Shown here: piece by piece, positions 43,877 through 56,045 of the stretch
Layout of the letters: each line of letters opens with the position of its first letter
How positions within the stretch are numbered: the stretch's first letter is position 1
Assembly (NCBI RefSeq): GCF_032393985.1
Contig: NZ_CP135918.1
Span: forward strand, 1,612,001 to 1,676,000
Source of the DNA: Fischerella sp. JS2
GTDB taxonomy: Bacteria > Cyanobacteriota > Cyanobacteriia > Cyanobacteriales > Nostocaceae
Length of the DNA stretch: 64,000 nt
Direction of reading: 5' to 3'
Program-made: the position numbers and the translations under genes
The notes under the pieces: model-generated
What the model saw: the letters and a program-made list of their open reading frames with translations, nothing else
Told to the model about the DNA's origin: nothing
The model's database searches: none

Positions 43877-46800
43877 ATGCAAAGACAGGGCAACAATGAA
43901 TCTAACCACTCAGGGAACTCATTACCCCATAGTGGGGAATTTTTTCGTGCTTTAAGTGCTTGTTGTCCGGTAGGTATTTTTACGACAGATACCCAAGGTT
44001 GCTGTACATATATCAACCCTCGTGCTGAATCTGTGTGTGGCTTCAAGGCTGAGGAAATTTTAGAAGCAAGTTGGGTGCAGTTTCTTCACCCTGATGAACG
44101 GGAATCTATCATGGCAGTGTGGGTGGAAGCAGTATTTGCAGTTGGGGAATTTTGCCGTGAATGCCTTTTCCAAACTCCCCAGGGAAAAATTCAGCGAGTG
44201 CAGGTAAAATCTTCCCAGTTGCATGATGAACAAGGAAATCTCATCGGTTCCGTAAATGCGATCAAAGAAATTACTGATCAGCAAGCAGCGCTATCCGAAT
44301 GCCAACAAGTCCAGAAAAATGTCCATCAGTTGGCATCGCAACTTCAACAGACAGATGTAGCATTGCGAGAAAGCGAACAACGGTTGCGATTGGCACAAAG
44401 GGCAGCAAGAATTGGCACTTGGGAATGGAATGTGCAAACTGGTGAAGTATCCTGGTCAGAAGGCGTCTGGAGATTATTAGGACTAGAACAAAATAGTGAA
44501 GAACCGAGTGTTCAACCTGGGATTGATTTGATTCACCCCAATGATCGCGAACAAGCGATGCTTAATGTAGAAACGGTATTTGCCTACGGGGAAAACTATT
44601 ATGACGAGTTCCGCATTATTCGAGGAGATGGTTCTGTGCGCTGGCTGGCATCGCAAGGACAAGTCATCCGCAATGCCCAAGGGCAGGTTGAACGGTTTCT
44701 AGGCGTTAATATTGATATTAGCGATCGCAAGCAGGCCGAGGAAGCACTGGAAACCCACTTGGCACAATTAGAAGCTGTAATTAATAGCATAACTGAAGGA
44801 CTAGTGATTGCCGATCCCCAAGGCAATGTCCTGATGTTTAATCCAGCAGCATTGGCGATGCATGGTTTCCAATCTGTCGAAGAGGTACGTCAACACGTAC
44901 AGTCTTTTAGTAGCCTATTCGACGTATGCGAACTTGATGGTCAACCCCTAGCGGTGGCAGACTGGCCCATCTCCCATGCTTTGGCTGGCGAAACCTTCTC
45001 AGAAAGACGGCTGCAACTGCACCGAACAGATACGGGTAAGCGTTGGGTGGCTCAGTATGGAGGAACACCTGTGCGTAATAAGACAGGTGAAGTGATTTTG
45101 GCGCTCGTTACCATGACTGACATAACTACTCAATATAAAGCAGAACAGGAGCGCGAACAACTCCTAATTCGCGAACAAGCAGCGCGGGTGGAAGCAGAAA
45201 CTGCTAGAGAACAAATCACCCAAATTTTGGAGAGTATCACCGACGGCTTTTTGGCGTTTGACCATGAGTGGCGCTTTACCTACCTCAATCATGAAGGCAC
45301 GCGTACCTTAGGGCGTTCTCCCGAGGAATTGCTGGGCAAGAATCTGTGGGAAGAATTTCCCGAACTCGCACAAACCAGTTTCGGTCAGTTGTACAAAAGG
45401 GCAGTAGCTGAGGGAGTGCCACTGGAACTAGAAGACTATTATCCCCCCTTTGATGCCTGGTTTTCTGCCCGTGCTTACCCTTCTGCTGCGGGACTGACGC
45501 TCTATTTTCTAAATATTAGCGATCGCAAGCGAGCCGAAGCACAAATTGCTATTCTCAACCGAGACTTACAAAAGCGAGTTGACGAACTCGAAACCCTATT
45601 TGAAGTCATTCCGATCGGCATTCTCATAAGTGAAGATCCAGAGTTTAAACATGTGCGAGCCAACCTTGGCTTTGCCGAAATTTTGGGAATTTCCCAGGAG
45701 GACAATGCCTCATATACTCCATTAGAAGCTAATTTTAACCCTCCCTATAAAATTTTTAGCAATGGCAAACAACTGCGTCCAGAAGAAACTCCTCTGCGTT
45801 TTGCAGCGATTCATGGTGTGACAGTGGAAGGGGCAGAGGTCGATATTCTACGGCATGATGGTACGTTGTTTAATTTGTACGGCTATGCAGCTCCCCTATT
45901 TGATGAGCAAGGTCAGGTTAGAGGAGCTGTGGGTGCGTTTTTAGACATTACTGAACGCAAAATTGCTGAAGCTGAACGAGAACAACTGCTGGAGCGGGAA
46001 CAAGTTGCACGGGAAGCCGCCGAAACCGCTAATCGCATCAAAGATGAATTTTTAGCTGTGCTTTCCCACGAACTACGCACTCCGCTCAATCCTATTCTTG
46101 GTTGGACAAAATTGTTGCGGACTAAAAAATTGGATGAGGTGAAGACAGAATTTGCCTTAGAAACCATTGAGCGCAATGCCAAACTACAAACTCAACTGAT
46201 TGAAGATTTGCTAGATGTTTCGCGAATCCTACAAGGTAAACTTACCCTCAATGTGTGTCCTGTTGATTTAGCTGTGACAATTGAAGCAGCAAAAGAAACG
46301 GTACGTTTGGCAGCAGAAGCTAAATCAATTCAAATTGATACGAAACTTGAGCCGACGAACAAACAAGTGAGTGGTGATCCAAATCGCTTACAACAAGTCA
46401 TGTGGAATCTGCTATCCAATGCAGTGAAATTTACTCCCATTGGTGGACAGATTCATATCAAGCTGGAGTATATTGATACTCATGCCCAAATTACAGTTAA
46501 AGATACAGGCAAGGGAATTAACCCTGAGTTTCTGCCCTATGTATTTGATACGTTCCGACAAGCCGATAGCACAATTACTCGTAAGTTTGGTGGATTAGGA
46601 TTGGGATTAGCGATTGTGCGTCATATTGTCGAAATGCATGGCGGTTGTGTCTCTGTAGAGAGCGAGGGAGAAGGACAAGGGGCAAAATTTACCGTCAAGT
46701 TACCTTTGGCAGGTACAACTGTACAGGCAAACCAAAAAAGTACTAAATTAGAAGACTCACCTAATTTGCATGGATTAGCCATCCTAGTTGTAGACGATGA

Positions 46801-47146
46801 ATCAGATACCCGTGAGGTGATTAGCTTTGTATTAGAACAAGCTGGAGCAAATGTCACCAAAGTTGCATCAGCACGGGAGGCGCTAGAGATATTAACAAAC
46901 TCACCACCCAATATTTTGATCTGTGACATTGGGATGCCAGAAATGGACGGTTATATGTTGATTCGACAAGTGAGAGCCCGCTCAAAAGAGCAAGGCGGAG
47001 AAATTCCAGCAATTGCTCTGACAGCCTATGCAGGTGAGGTGAATCAACAACAAGCGATCGCTGCGGGATTTCAAAAGCACCTATCTAAACCTGTAGATCC
47101 AGAGGAATTGGTAAGAGCGATCGCCAGCCTATATACTGAACATTAA
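43877..47146 (+). CDS. Multi-PAS hybrid sensor histidine kinase
   Basis: A 1089-residue soluble sensor kinase with no membrane segment. About five PAS/PAC units lie at roughly 25-140, 170-290, 295-425, 440-550 and 570-700, several ending in IxDRKQAEE-type links. HisKA follows (DEFLAVLSHELRTPLNPILGW, about 720-785), then HATPase (about 830-945: LLSNAVKFTP, LGLGLAIVRH) and a receiver domain (about 965-1085) with the phospho-acceptor Asp in ILICDIGMPEMDG. The ATG at 43877 follows a weak TTG at 43868. The signal and output are unknown; PAS units may bind haem, flavin or bilin, but no bilin GAF domain is seen. Confidence 0.92.
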   Translation: MQRQGNNESNHSGNSLPHSGEFFRALSACCPVGIFTTDTQGCCTYINPRAESVCGFKAEEILEASWVQFLHPDERESIMAVWVEAVFAVGEFCRECLFQTPQGKIQRVQVKSSQLHDEQGNLIGSVNAIKEITDQQAALSECQQVQKNVHQLASQLQQTDVALRESEQRLRLAQRAARIGTWEWNVQTGEVSWSEGVWRLLGLEQNSEEPSVQPGIDLIHPNDREQAMLNVETVFAYGENYYDEFRIIRGDGSVRWLASQGQVIRNAQGQVERFLGVNIDISDRKQAEEALETHLAQLEAVINSITEGLVIADPQGNVLMFNPAALAMHGFQSVEEVRQHVQSFSSLFDVCELDGQPLAVADWPISHALAGETFSERRLQLHRTDTGKRWVAQYGGTPVRNKTGEVILALVTMTDITTQYKAEQEREQLLIREQAARVEAETAREQITQILESITDGFLAFDHEWRFTYLNHEGTRTLGRSPEELLGKNLWEEFPELAQTSFGQLYKRAVAEGVPLELEDYYPPFDAWFSARAYPSAAGLTLYFLNISDRKRAEAQIAILNRDLQKRVDELETLFEVIPIGILISEDPEFKHVRANLGFAEILGISQEDNASYTPLEANFNPPYKIFSNGKQLRPEETPLRFAAIHGVTVEGAEVDILRHDGTLFNLYGYAAPLFDEQGQVRGAVGAFLDITERKIAEAEREQLLEREQVAREAAETANRIKDEFLAVLSHELRTPLNPILGWTKLLRTKKLDEVKTEFALETIERNAKLQTQLIEDLLDVSRILQGKLTLNVCPVDLAVTIEAAKETVRLAAEAKSIQIDTKLEPTNKQVSGDPNRLQQVMWNLLSNAVKFTPIGGQIHIKLEYIDTHAQITVKDTGKGINPEFLPYVFDTFRQADSTITRKFGGLGLGLAIVRHIVEMHGGCVSVESEGEGQGAKFTVKLPLAGTTVQANQKSTKLEDSPNLHGLAILVVDDESDTREVISFVLEQAGANVTKVASAREALEILTNSPPNILICDIGMPEMDGYMLIRQVRARSKEQGGEIPAIALTAYAGEVNQQQAIAAGFQKHLSKPVDPEELVRAIASLYTEH

Positions 47147-47166
47147 GCAACTAACGTTTCTGTAAG

Positions 47167-48012
47167 TCATGACTTTATTTGCTTGGGAATAATCATTGTT
47201 GCAGCAGGTAGTGGAACAATTTTCCTGCCCTCTTGCTCACTAATGTGAGACGCTAAAACATGTAACATTTCTTGCCGTTGTTCATCAGAAAGCTGGCTCG
47301 AGTCTGCCTGACAAAAGAAATCCATAAGTGCTTTCCCTGCTAAAGAATTGTCTTGAAAGCAAAGCGTGACATCCATGTATTCTGGATAATTTACCACTTC
47401 ATAAGACAATCCCAGCTCGTCAACCATAGTCTGCATTTTTTCCATCTGTAGCATTTCTGTAAAGCCTTCTCCCGTGAGGGCAGCATATTTAAAGATAGTG
47501 TCATAAATAACTGCGTCTGTAGTATCAAGAGTCAGGATTAAAAAGCCATGATCTTTAAGCATCTCCATTGCCCTTTGTACAAGCTGCTTCTCGTAACCGG
47601 GCATATGATACATTGAGTGGGTGTAGTGAATAATATCGAACTTTTCATCTGTCCAAAATTCTTCAATTTTTTCTGGATGAACTTTCCAATCAACATCAGC
47701 AAATTCTGGGGCAGTAATTTTTTGCTCATAACGCTGTCGATGTAAATGGTTTGGTTCAACAGCGACATATCGAAGTTTTAATTCTTTTGATATTTGTTGC
47801 TTGAGAGTAAATATCACCTGTACATCAAAATCACCTGGCCCAGCCCCAACACTTAATACAGCTATTTGTGGGGAGTATGGCTTCAGGTGTTTTTGCATTA
47901 AATCAAGAGCTACTTGGCGATTTACTTGCCAGTTTTGCAGAAAGACTTGGTAGCTGGCATCATAGGCTTCATACAACTTAATTTCTAGTTCAGTAGCAGA
48001 AATCACAGGCAT
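47167..48012 (-). CDS. SAM-dependent methyltransferase resembling histamine N-methyltransferase
   Basis: A 281-residue class I methyltransferase. The SAM loop is VLSVGAGPGDFDVQV at about 52-66, the acidic binder is VAVEPNHLH and the later motif is FDIIHYTHSMYHMPGYE. The layout, with the YDASYQVFLQNWQ start region and the MYHM segment, resembles animal histamine N-methyltransferases more than common bacterial enzymes. The substrate here is unknown. ATG (48012) lies too close to AGGAG; the GTG two codons later (48006) is better spaced and may be the true start. Confidence 0.78.
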   Translation of the reverse strand: MPVISATELEIKLYEAYDASYQVFLQNWQVNRQVALDLMQKHLKPYSPQIAVLSVGAGPGDFDVQVIFTLKQQISKELKLRYVAVEPNHLHRQRYEQKITAPEFADVDWKVHPEKIEEFWTDEKFDIIHYTHSMYHMPGYEKQLVQRAMEMLKDHGFLILTLDTTDAVIYDTIFKYAALTGEGFTEMLQMEKMQTMVDELGLSYEVVNYPEYMDVTLCFQDNSLAGKALMDFFCQADSSQLSDEQRQEMLHVLASHISEQEGRKIVPLPAATMIIPKQIKS

Positions 48013-48198
48013 TCTCCTAACAATTTATAGTGTACTATTGCAGATATTTGCAACCGATTATCATCACACTCTTTGCACAAAAATTATCAGTTTCTCATAA
48101 CAGAATCTTGAGAATTTCTCAAAAATTCATGATTTTAATGTCCAATGTTATCGCTTTTCTACATCTTATTAACTCTTAGTTCATTGATTATAAATTTA

Positions 48199-48516
48199 CT
48201 AATATTTAATTAAATTTAAACCAATTACTCCCACAAAAATTAAGCCAATACATAAGACTTTAGCTAGGCTAATACTTTCCTGAAAAATCATTGCACCCAA
48301 TATTGATGTTCCAATAATTCCTATTCCAGACCAGATAGCATATCCAACACTAATTTCAATTGTTTTCAGAGAGAATGCAAAAAAGCTAAATGCAAGAGGA
48401 TAACCAATTATTGACCCCATTAAGTAAATCGGTTTTGAGAAGCCATCTGCAAATTTTAGAGAAGTAGTTGCAAAAATTTCACAAGCAATTGCTAGAAACA
48501 GAAAAACCCAAGCCAT
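48199..48516 (-). CDS. SMR-family small multidrug exporter
   Basis: A 105-residue protein with four hydrophobic helices. Helix 1 holds the essential Glu (LFLAIACEIFATTSLK), and helix 3 has the family motif YAIWSGIGIIGTSILGA. It works as a dimer, exchanging protons for cationic drugs, guanidinium-like compounds or polyamines. ATG at 48516 gives the common SMR start (MAWVFLFLA); an ATG at 48537 would add seven residues. Confidence 0.9.
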   Translation of the reverse strand: MAWVFLFLAIACEIFATTSLKFADGFSKPIYLMGSIIGYPLAFSFFAFSLKTIEISVGYAIWSGIGIIGTSILGAMIFQESISLAKVLCIGLIFVGVIGLNLIKY

Positions 48517-49313
48517 GAAATTATTCTCTAAGTTCATAACTAATAATTTAACGTGATGTGTGACTGCTTTTAAAACTAATTACTCAAATTCTATTAGTTT
48601 GCCATCGCCAGGGCTAGGTGCCATAAGTCTAAGACATTAAGTGGTCAGGGACAAGGAGGACAAGGGGAGCCAGTGCAGTGGACTCCTTTCCCGGCATAAA
48701 GCACCTGGCGTGGAGGAATTGTATCAGTAATTTTATAAAATGGTACAAGAAGGTCCATCCCAAATTTTTTAAAACACAAAACGAAGTAGCTCTATTAACA
48801 CTCTGCTACCTGGTGCGTTAACCTCCGCGACCCTCAGCGTTTAAAAATAAACTCAAGAAAAACTTAAACTAATTTCTCTAAGGCATATCAAAATCACGCA
48901 CCATCGGCGCATCGTTACCAAAGAAAAATCTACTAAATTTGAAATAATTCCCTCTTAAAACAACAACACCCAAGCATCTAATCGCTTAGAAATTTCCTCT
49001 CTCTACATAATTTAACTTAGGGTTGTACTGCTTGAAATTTGCTTCAAAACAGTTACATTGCCCTCACTTTACTACTATGAGGAAATATTAGCATTCGAGT
49101 TGGGTGTTGGTGTTAGTTGACGAGACAGATTGCAATAAAACAGCTTCTTTACCTCTTAACTAAAATGAACATTGGCTGTTAAATCTGCCAGGGAAGCTTT
49201 CTAGCTTCAATTAATAAGTTATCACTACCATAATGAGAATAAATTATTCTGCAACTAAACTTTACTTTTTTACCAAAGTACTAGGAATGCGATCGCTTTA
49301 TCGAGTTACAGAC
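48517..49313. other. Long gap, no gene seen
   Basis: Both strands lack a convincing gene. It holds GGACAAGGAGGACAAGGGG units (about 48650-48668) and ACTCTGCTACCTGGTGCG (about 48801-48818), which also occurs near 19441. The remainder is ordinary AT-rich spacer. Confidence 0.5.
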
Positions 49314-50402
49314 CTATTTAAAAGTACAAGCGATCGCTAATTCTGCATGTTGCTTGAGTGTATCTTGGTCAAGGGCAGAAACTGAGTATTGCGGCGTCAT
49401 GGCGATTAAACTATCAATTCGCATTCTTGCTGCTTCAACGATGCGCTCATCCAGGCTACCGTTACTCACAGAGTCTACAAAATCTTGAGCGATCGCAAAG
49501 GTGCGTTCCATAGATGATGAAGGTAGATTGCCCGAGATAATGAACAAATCACAGCCAGCATTAAATGTCTGTGCCACGGTGCCACTTTTAGCATACATAT
49601 TTGAGACTGCTTTCATATCCAAGTCGTCAGATATAATCACTCCTGCAAACCCAAGTTCTTCCCTAAGTATGCTCGTTAAGATAGTTTGTGAGAGTGTTGC
49701 AGGTACACCTGCATCTATCTGTGGAAATAAAATATGAGCAGTCATGATCATCGGCACTTGTTCGGCAATTAGTGCTTTAAAGGGGATAAGTTCGCGATTT
49801 CGTAGTTCTTCTATGGTTAAATTCAGAATTGGTAACTCTAAATGGGAATCTATGCTGGTATCTCCATGTCCAGGAAAGTGTTTAGCACAACCAATAATCC
49901 CAACTTCCCGCAGTCCCAGGAAATAATCACGCGCGCCAGCAGCAGCAGTTTCCGGCGTGGTTCCAAAAGCGCGAGATCCGATAATTGGGTTATTAGGATT
50001 AGAGAAAATATCTGCTACAGGCGACCAGGATATATTAATTCCCAATGACTTGAGTTCTAATCCTGCTGCTTTTGCGACTTCACGCGCCCGAGACTGCAAC
50101 AAGAAAGCATGGGGAAATCGAGTGATTGGTAAATATGGACGATGGACAGTACCACCTTCATGATCGATGGTGATCAACATCGAGTCATGTTCAGCATATT
50201 GCCGAATTTGATTAACTAGATCCTGATAGATTTGCAACCATTCTTCGTAGTGAATACCGTAACGAAAGTTCTTAGCGTAAAAGATAATCCCCACTGGCTT
50301 TAACTCACTCAGTATGCGTTTATCCTCATCGCTTAATTTAGTACCAGAAATACCAACAATGAGGTGACGTCCAAAGCGATGCATATCTTGCGCTGCTGCC
50401 AT
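49314..50402 (-). CDS. nagZ: Family 3 glycoside hydrolase (beta-N-acetylhexosaminidase type)
   Basis: A 362-residue GH3 enzyme with the NagZ-type signature GCAKHFPGHGDTSIDSHLELP and the nucleophile Asp in FAGVIISDDLDMKAV. NagZ removes N-acetylglucosamine from muropeptides in cell-wall recycling. It lacks a signal peptide, in agreement with a cytoplasmic recycling role. The ATG has AAGGAAC upstream. The exact substrate is inferred from the family. Confidence 0.85.
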   Translation of the reverse strand: MAAAQDMHRFGRHLIVGISGTKLSDEDKRILSELKPVGIIFYAKNFRYGIHYEEWLQIYQDLVNQIRQYAEHDSMLITIDHEGGTVHRPYLPITRFPHAFLLQSRAREVAKAAGLELKSLGINISWSPVADIFSNPNNPIIGSRAFGTTPETAAAGARDYFLGLREVGIIGCAKHFPGHGDTSIDSHLELPILNLTIEELRNRELIPFKALIAEQVPMIMTAHILFPQIDAGVPATLSQTILTSILREELGFAGVIISDDLDMKAVSNMYAKSGTVAQTFNAGCDLFIISGNLPSSSMERTFAIAQDFVDSVSNGSLDERIVEAARMRIDSLIAMTPQYSVSALDQDTLKQHAELAIACTFK

Positions 50403-50506
50403 GATGGGTTCCTTATGCTAAACCTACTGGGATACAAATTCTAACCCGCTTGAGTGGGTTTGAGCTATTAGCCGGAACTCTAGTTCACGGCTTGTTGATA
50501 AATTGC

Positions 50507-51745
50507 TCACAAATCGGTGATAATTGCCAGCTTTTTAGTAGGTTTCTGGTTTTTTTGATTTAGGTTCAGATTTTTGAGAGTCATTTTCGCTTTATTTGAT
50601 TGTAGAATCACTGCTTCATAGGGTACAACTCCGGCTACTTCACTATTGATACAACGAGCCGCTACTGGTGACAAATCTAGACTGCGAGGAGGAATATAAG
50701 GGCCGCGATCGTTTACCCGCACAATTACTGCTTTGCCAGTTTGCAAGTTAGTCACTTTTAAAAAGGTGTTAAAAGGCAAAGATTTATGAGCAACTGTCAA
50801 TTCATTTTGATTGAATATTTCACCATTTGCTGTTAAGCGACCATGAAAAAATGGGCCATACCAAGAAGCCAAGCCATAGATTTTTTTCTGGGAGGGTTTT
50901 AAACCATACATCTCTAATTGCCCTTCCACAAGTGATAATGTCGGTGCGCTTATCGCCGTACGTAGGTTATTAGTCCATTCAATTGCTAATAATTCACCAC
51001 TACGGTTGGCTTTTTGAGTAATTTGTTTGTTAATGCCAAATAGATAGCGATTTCCTGCCATTAATGCTGGTACGCCATCTACTAATGCTGGTTGCAGTTG
51101 CAATGCATTGAGATTAGATGACTGCAACAATCGTCTCAATCGTTGTTGCATCAAAATTGCTTGCAATCTATTAGGTAAATTTGCAATCAAGCGGTTATTC
51201 ACCCAAACTTCGTAATTACTTTCATCACGATGCACCACACTCACTGGCAAACCTGATGAAGAACTAAACAAAGACTCGAAAGAAGTGGAAAAGTGGAAGA
51301 AGTTATGCAGCGATCGCAAGATTTTATCTGCTAGAAAAGCTGGTTGAGTTGAAGTTGCTTCTATAAATGTAGCGGCTGATAAATTACTGACACTTTTGAC
51401 AGAAGGCTGTCGAATTTCAGTTACCTGGAGGGAAGAACAAAATTGATTTTTGCTGCTTTTAGCTTTTACTTTCAAAGCATTTGACGATTTATTTATGGTA
51501 GGTTTTGCTGCTTTATCTCCCCAATCTATCTTTAAAAAACGTGTAGGTAGTAGCGTCGTCGTCCAAAATTTTACTGGTTGCTTTGGCTGCATAAAAAATG
51601 TATGAGACTTACTAACCAGTTTACCTAAATTGGCAGAAACTTTTGTCGAATCAACTGTTGATGCAATGCTTGGTGGCAAGCTTTGATTCAGCGACAAAAA
51701 TGAACCAATCCAGGATGTAGCCCAAAGTAGTCCAAACAATATCAT
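50507..51745 (-). CDS. RlpA-like double-psi beta-barrel protein
   Basis: A 412-residue envelope protein. The N-terminal hydrophobic segment (about 1-22) is a signal or anchor. A long variable middle region follows. The C-terminal RlpA/DPBB domain (about 290-385) shows [36 protein letters not shown] and VRVNDRGPY, with the His/Asp pair of lytic transglycosylases. RlpA enzymes cut bare glycan strands at the septum. The ATG at 51745 is preferred over an upstream TTG. Confidence 0.85.
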   Translation of the reverse strand: MILFGLLWATSWIGSFLSLNQSLPPSIASTVDSTKVSANLGKLVSKSHTFFMQPKQPVKFWTTTLLPTRFLKIDWGDKAAKPTINKSSNALKVKAKSSKNQFCSSLQVTEIRQPSVKSVSNLSAATFIEATSTQPAFLADKILRSLHNFFHFSTSFESLFSSSSGLPVSVVHRDESNYEVWVNNRLIANLPNRLQAILMQQRLRRLLQSSNLNALQLQPALVDGVPALMAGNRYLFGINKQITQKANRSGELLAIEWTNNLRTAISAPTLSLVEGQLEMYGLKPSQKKIYGLASWYGPFFHGRLTANGEIFNQNELTVAHKSLPFNTFLKVTNLQTGKAVIVRVNDRGPYIPPRSLDLSPVAARCINSEVAGVVPYEAVILQSNKAKMTLKNLNLNQKNQKPTKKLAIITDL

Positions 51746-52087
51746 GGTTATTGTCAATGTTCAGAACAGTGCGCCTTTCTACAGGTACAACTTTATTGAT
51801 GTTTTCCCAAGTTTCTCAACAACTATTTGTACATATATTCTTTCTTTGAAAAAGAATATGCATCTAGTTAGACACACACCAAATGAGCGATTCCCAGCAG
51901 GGATCATCTTATACTGTTAATGCTAAATAAGCAAATCAATGTTTTATAAAACTTTCAGATGTGAAAAGCAATTTATACTGGTTTTTCAATTTAAATTTTT
52001 TATAAGACACGCAAATAAAATCCACAAAATATGCAAAAATCTGTTCATTCAGTCCAGTCTAAACACGTAGAATAAAAAATAAAGAGT
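51746..52087. other. AT-rich divergent gap
   Basis: No gene is seen between the RlpA-like and PhzF genes. It must hold both promoters. Very AT-rich, with no recognisable operator. Confidence 0.5.
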
Positions 52088-52999
52088 ATGATTTTTTACA
52101 TTGTAGATGTATTTGCTGAAGCAAAATATACTGGTAATCAACTAGCAGTTTTTACTAACGCGGCTAATCTTTCTACAGAGCAGATGCAGCAAATAGCAAA
52201 AGAGATTAACTATTCTGAGACTACGTTTGTGAGTTCAACTCAGCCAGTATCCGAGGGATATAATGTAAAAATATTTACACCAAAACAAGAACTACCTTTC
52301 GCAGGTCATCCTACTTTGGGCACAGCCTATATCCTCCAAAAAGAGATTATTAAAAACTCTGTTAAAAAAATTTTATTAAATTTAAAAGTTGGGCAAATAC
52401 CAGTAAAAATTACTGAACACAATAGTTCTGGAGAATATCTGTGGATGCAGCAACAAGCGCCAACTTTTCATCAAATCTTGGATAGACACAAAATAGCTGA
52501 AGTTTTGAGAATAGAGTTAGATGAGATAGATTCTCGTTTTCCAATTCAAGCAGTTTCTACAGGAGTTCCCTTTATTATTGTTCCTCTAAATACTCTGGAA
52601 TCTGTGAAGCGAATTCAAGTTAATAGAGACAAATATTTTGAACTGATTAACAGCATAGATGCGAAATGTATCCTTGTATTTTGCCCAGAAACATACAAAC
52701 AAGAGAATGATCTGAATGTGCGAGTATTCTGCGATTATCTCGGTATACCAGAAGACCCTGCCACTGGCAGCGCCAATGGATGTTTGGCTGGTTATTTAGT
52801 TCAACATTCTTATTTCAACAAATCAGAAATTAATTTACGAGTCGAGCAGGGATATGAAATTAATAGACCTTCTTTGATTTTGCTACAAGCAGAGCAAAAA
52901 GATACAACCATTGATGTGAACGTGGGAGGACGAGTAGTGATGGTTGCGAGGGGTTTGTATGAGATAGGGAGATGGGGAGATGGGGAGATGGGGAGGTGA
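52088..52999 (+). CDS. PhzF-family isomerase-like protein
   Basis: A 303-residue protein of the PhzF (phenazine biosynthesis-like) fold. It has IVDVFAEAKYTGNQLAVF, YSETTFVSS with the conserved Glu, PFAGHPTLGTAYIL and EDPATGSANGCLAGYL. Members are epimerase/isomerase-like; there are no phenazine genes here, so the substrate is unknown. The final residues GRWGDGEMGR come from GATGGGGAGATGGGG repeats that run past the stop codon, so the C-terminus has been extended by an intergenic repeat. Confidence 0.88.
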   Translation: MIFYIVDVFAEAKYTGNQLAVFTNAANLSTEQMQQIAKEINYSETTFVSSTQPVSEGYNVKIFTPKQELPFAGHPTLGTAYILQKEIIKNSVKKILLNLKVGQIPVKITEHNSSGEYLWMQQQAPTFHQILDRHKIAEVLRIELDEIDSRFPIQAVSTGVPFIIVPLNTLESVKRIQVNRDKYFELINSIDAKCILVFCPETYKQENDLNVRVFCDYLGIPEDPATGSANGCLAGYLVQHSYFNKSEINLRVEQGYEINRPSLILLQAEQKDTTIDVNVGGRVVMVARGLYEIGRWGDGEMGR

Positions 53000-53105
53000 G
53001 GGGTGTGAGGGGTATGAGGGGTGGAGGTAGTAGAGAAATAGTGATTAACTACTAACCACTAACTACTAACCACTAACTACCAACAAACAACAACCAACAA
53101 TCAAC
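53000..53105. repeat. Tandem repeats CTAACTA / CCAACAA
   Basis: GGGGTGTGAG units from the PhzF tail pass into ACTAACC and CAACAAC units. This is the reverse-strand form of the TTAGTTG family seen at 23122 and 39148. Confidence 0.65.
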
Positions 53106-53187
53106 CATCTTCTGCAAATGTAACGGTTTGCAAAGTATAATGAGTACGGCAAAACCCTTAAGAAATATTGAAGAGCAGTAAAGTTAA

Positions 53188-55543
<2,356 letters not shown>

Positions 55544-55548
55544 AATTT

Positions 55549-55610
55549 GGTCATTTGTCATTTGTTATTTGTCCTTTGTAATAACTACTAATGACCAATG
55601 ACAAATGACC
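55549..55610 (+). terminator. Hairpin after crtP-crtB
   Basis: GGTCATTTGTCATT (55549-55562) and AATGACAAATGACC (55597-55610) pair perfectly over 14 bases around a 34-base loop, six bases after the crtB stop. There is no T-run, but the position suggests it marks the 3' end of the message. Confidence 0.5.
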
Positions 55611-55741
55611 GATACTTCTTTGATGGTACAAGCCCCTAGAAAAATCTGTGCAGTCAATCCAAAATCCAAAATCTAAAATCTAAAATCGAAGGACTCTTGA
55701 CTCTACCAAAATAATCTGTTAACATCTATATTCGACATAGT

Positions 55742-55833
55742 GGAGAGGTGGCTGAGTGGTCGAAAGCGGCAGATTGCTAATCTGTTGTACGGATCGAAAG
55801 GCCGTACCGAGGGTTCGAATCCCTCCTTCTCCG
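55742..55833 (+). tRNA. trnS: tRNA-Ser (anticodon GCU)
   Basis: A 92-base serine tRNA. GGAGAGG pairs with CTTCTCC (one G-T), the anticodon stem-loop is GCAGA-TTGCTAA-TCTGT with GCT at 55776-55778, the long variable arm GTACGG...CCGTAC is the class II mark of tRNA-Ser, and GGTTCGAATCC is the T loop. It reads AGC/AGU. CCA is not encoded, which is usual in cyanobacteria. A run of seven T follows. Confidence 0.96.
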
Positions 55834-55842
55834 TTTTTTTAC

Positions 55843-55868
55843 TAGAGACGCGATTACTCGCGTCTCTA
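55843..55868. repeat. AGACGCG hairpin repeat, copy D, after tRNA-Ser
   Basis: TAGAGACGCG and CGCGTCTCTA form a perfect 10-bp stem with loop ATTACT, just after the T-run of the tRNA gene. It belongs to the family at 23168, 25224 and 29829. Confidence 0.7.
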
Positions 55869-56045
55869 TTTGTTAAGGACGCGATAAATTCCCTCTGTAG
55901 ATATCTATAGAAATACTCCTTTTGGCAGATGCTATCATTTATCCTTTGGAGCGATTACAGATTAAACTTATCTTGCAATTAGAAAGTAAGTTTGTATCTG
56001 TTAATGATCAGCTATTGAGCAAAATAAGGAGTGGAATTTAAATAT

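Noticed and set aside
52980-53105. Regular short repeats that might suggest a CRISPR array
   Set aside because: Units are 7-10 bases and contiguous, with no unique spacers and no cas genes nearby.
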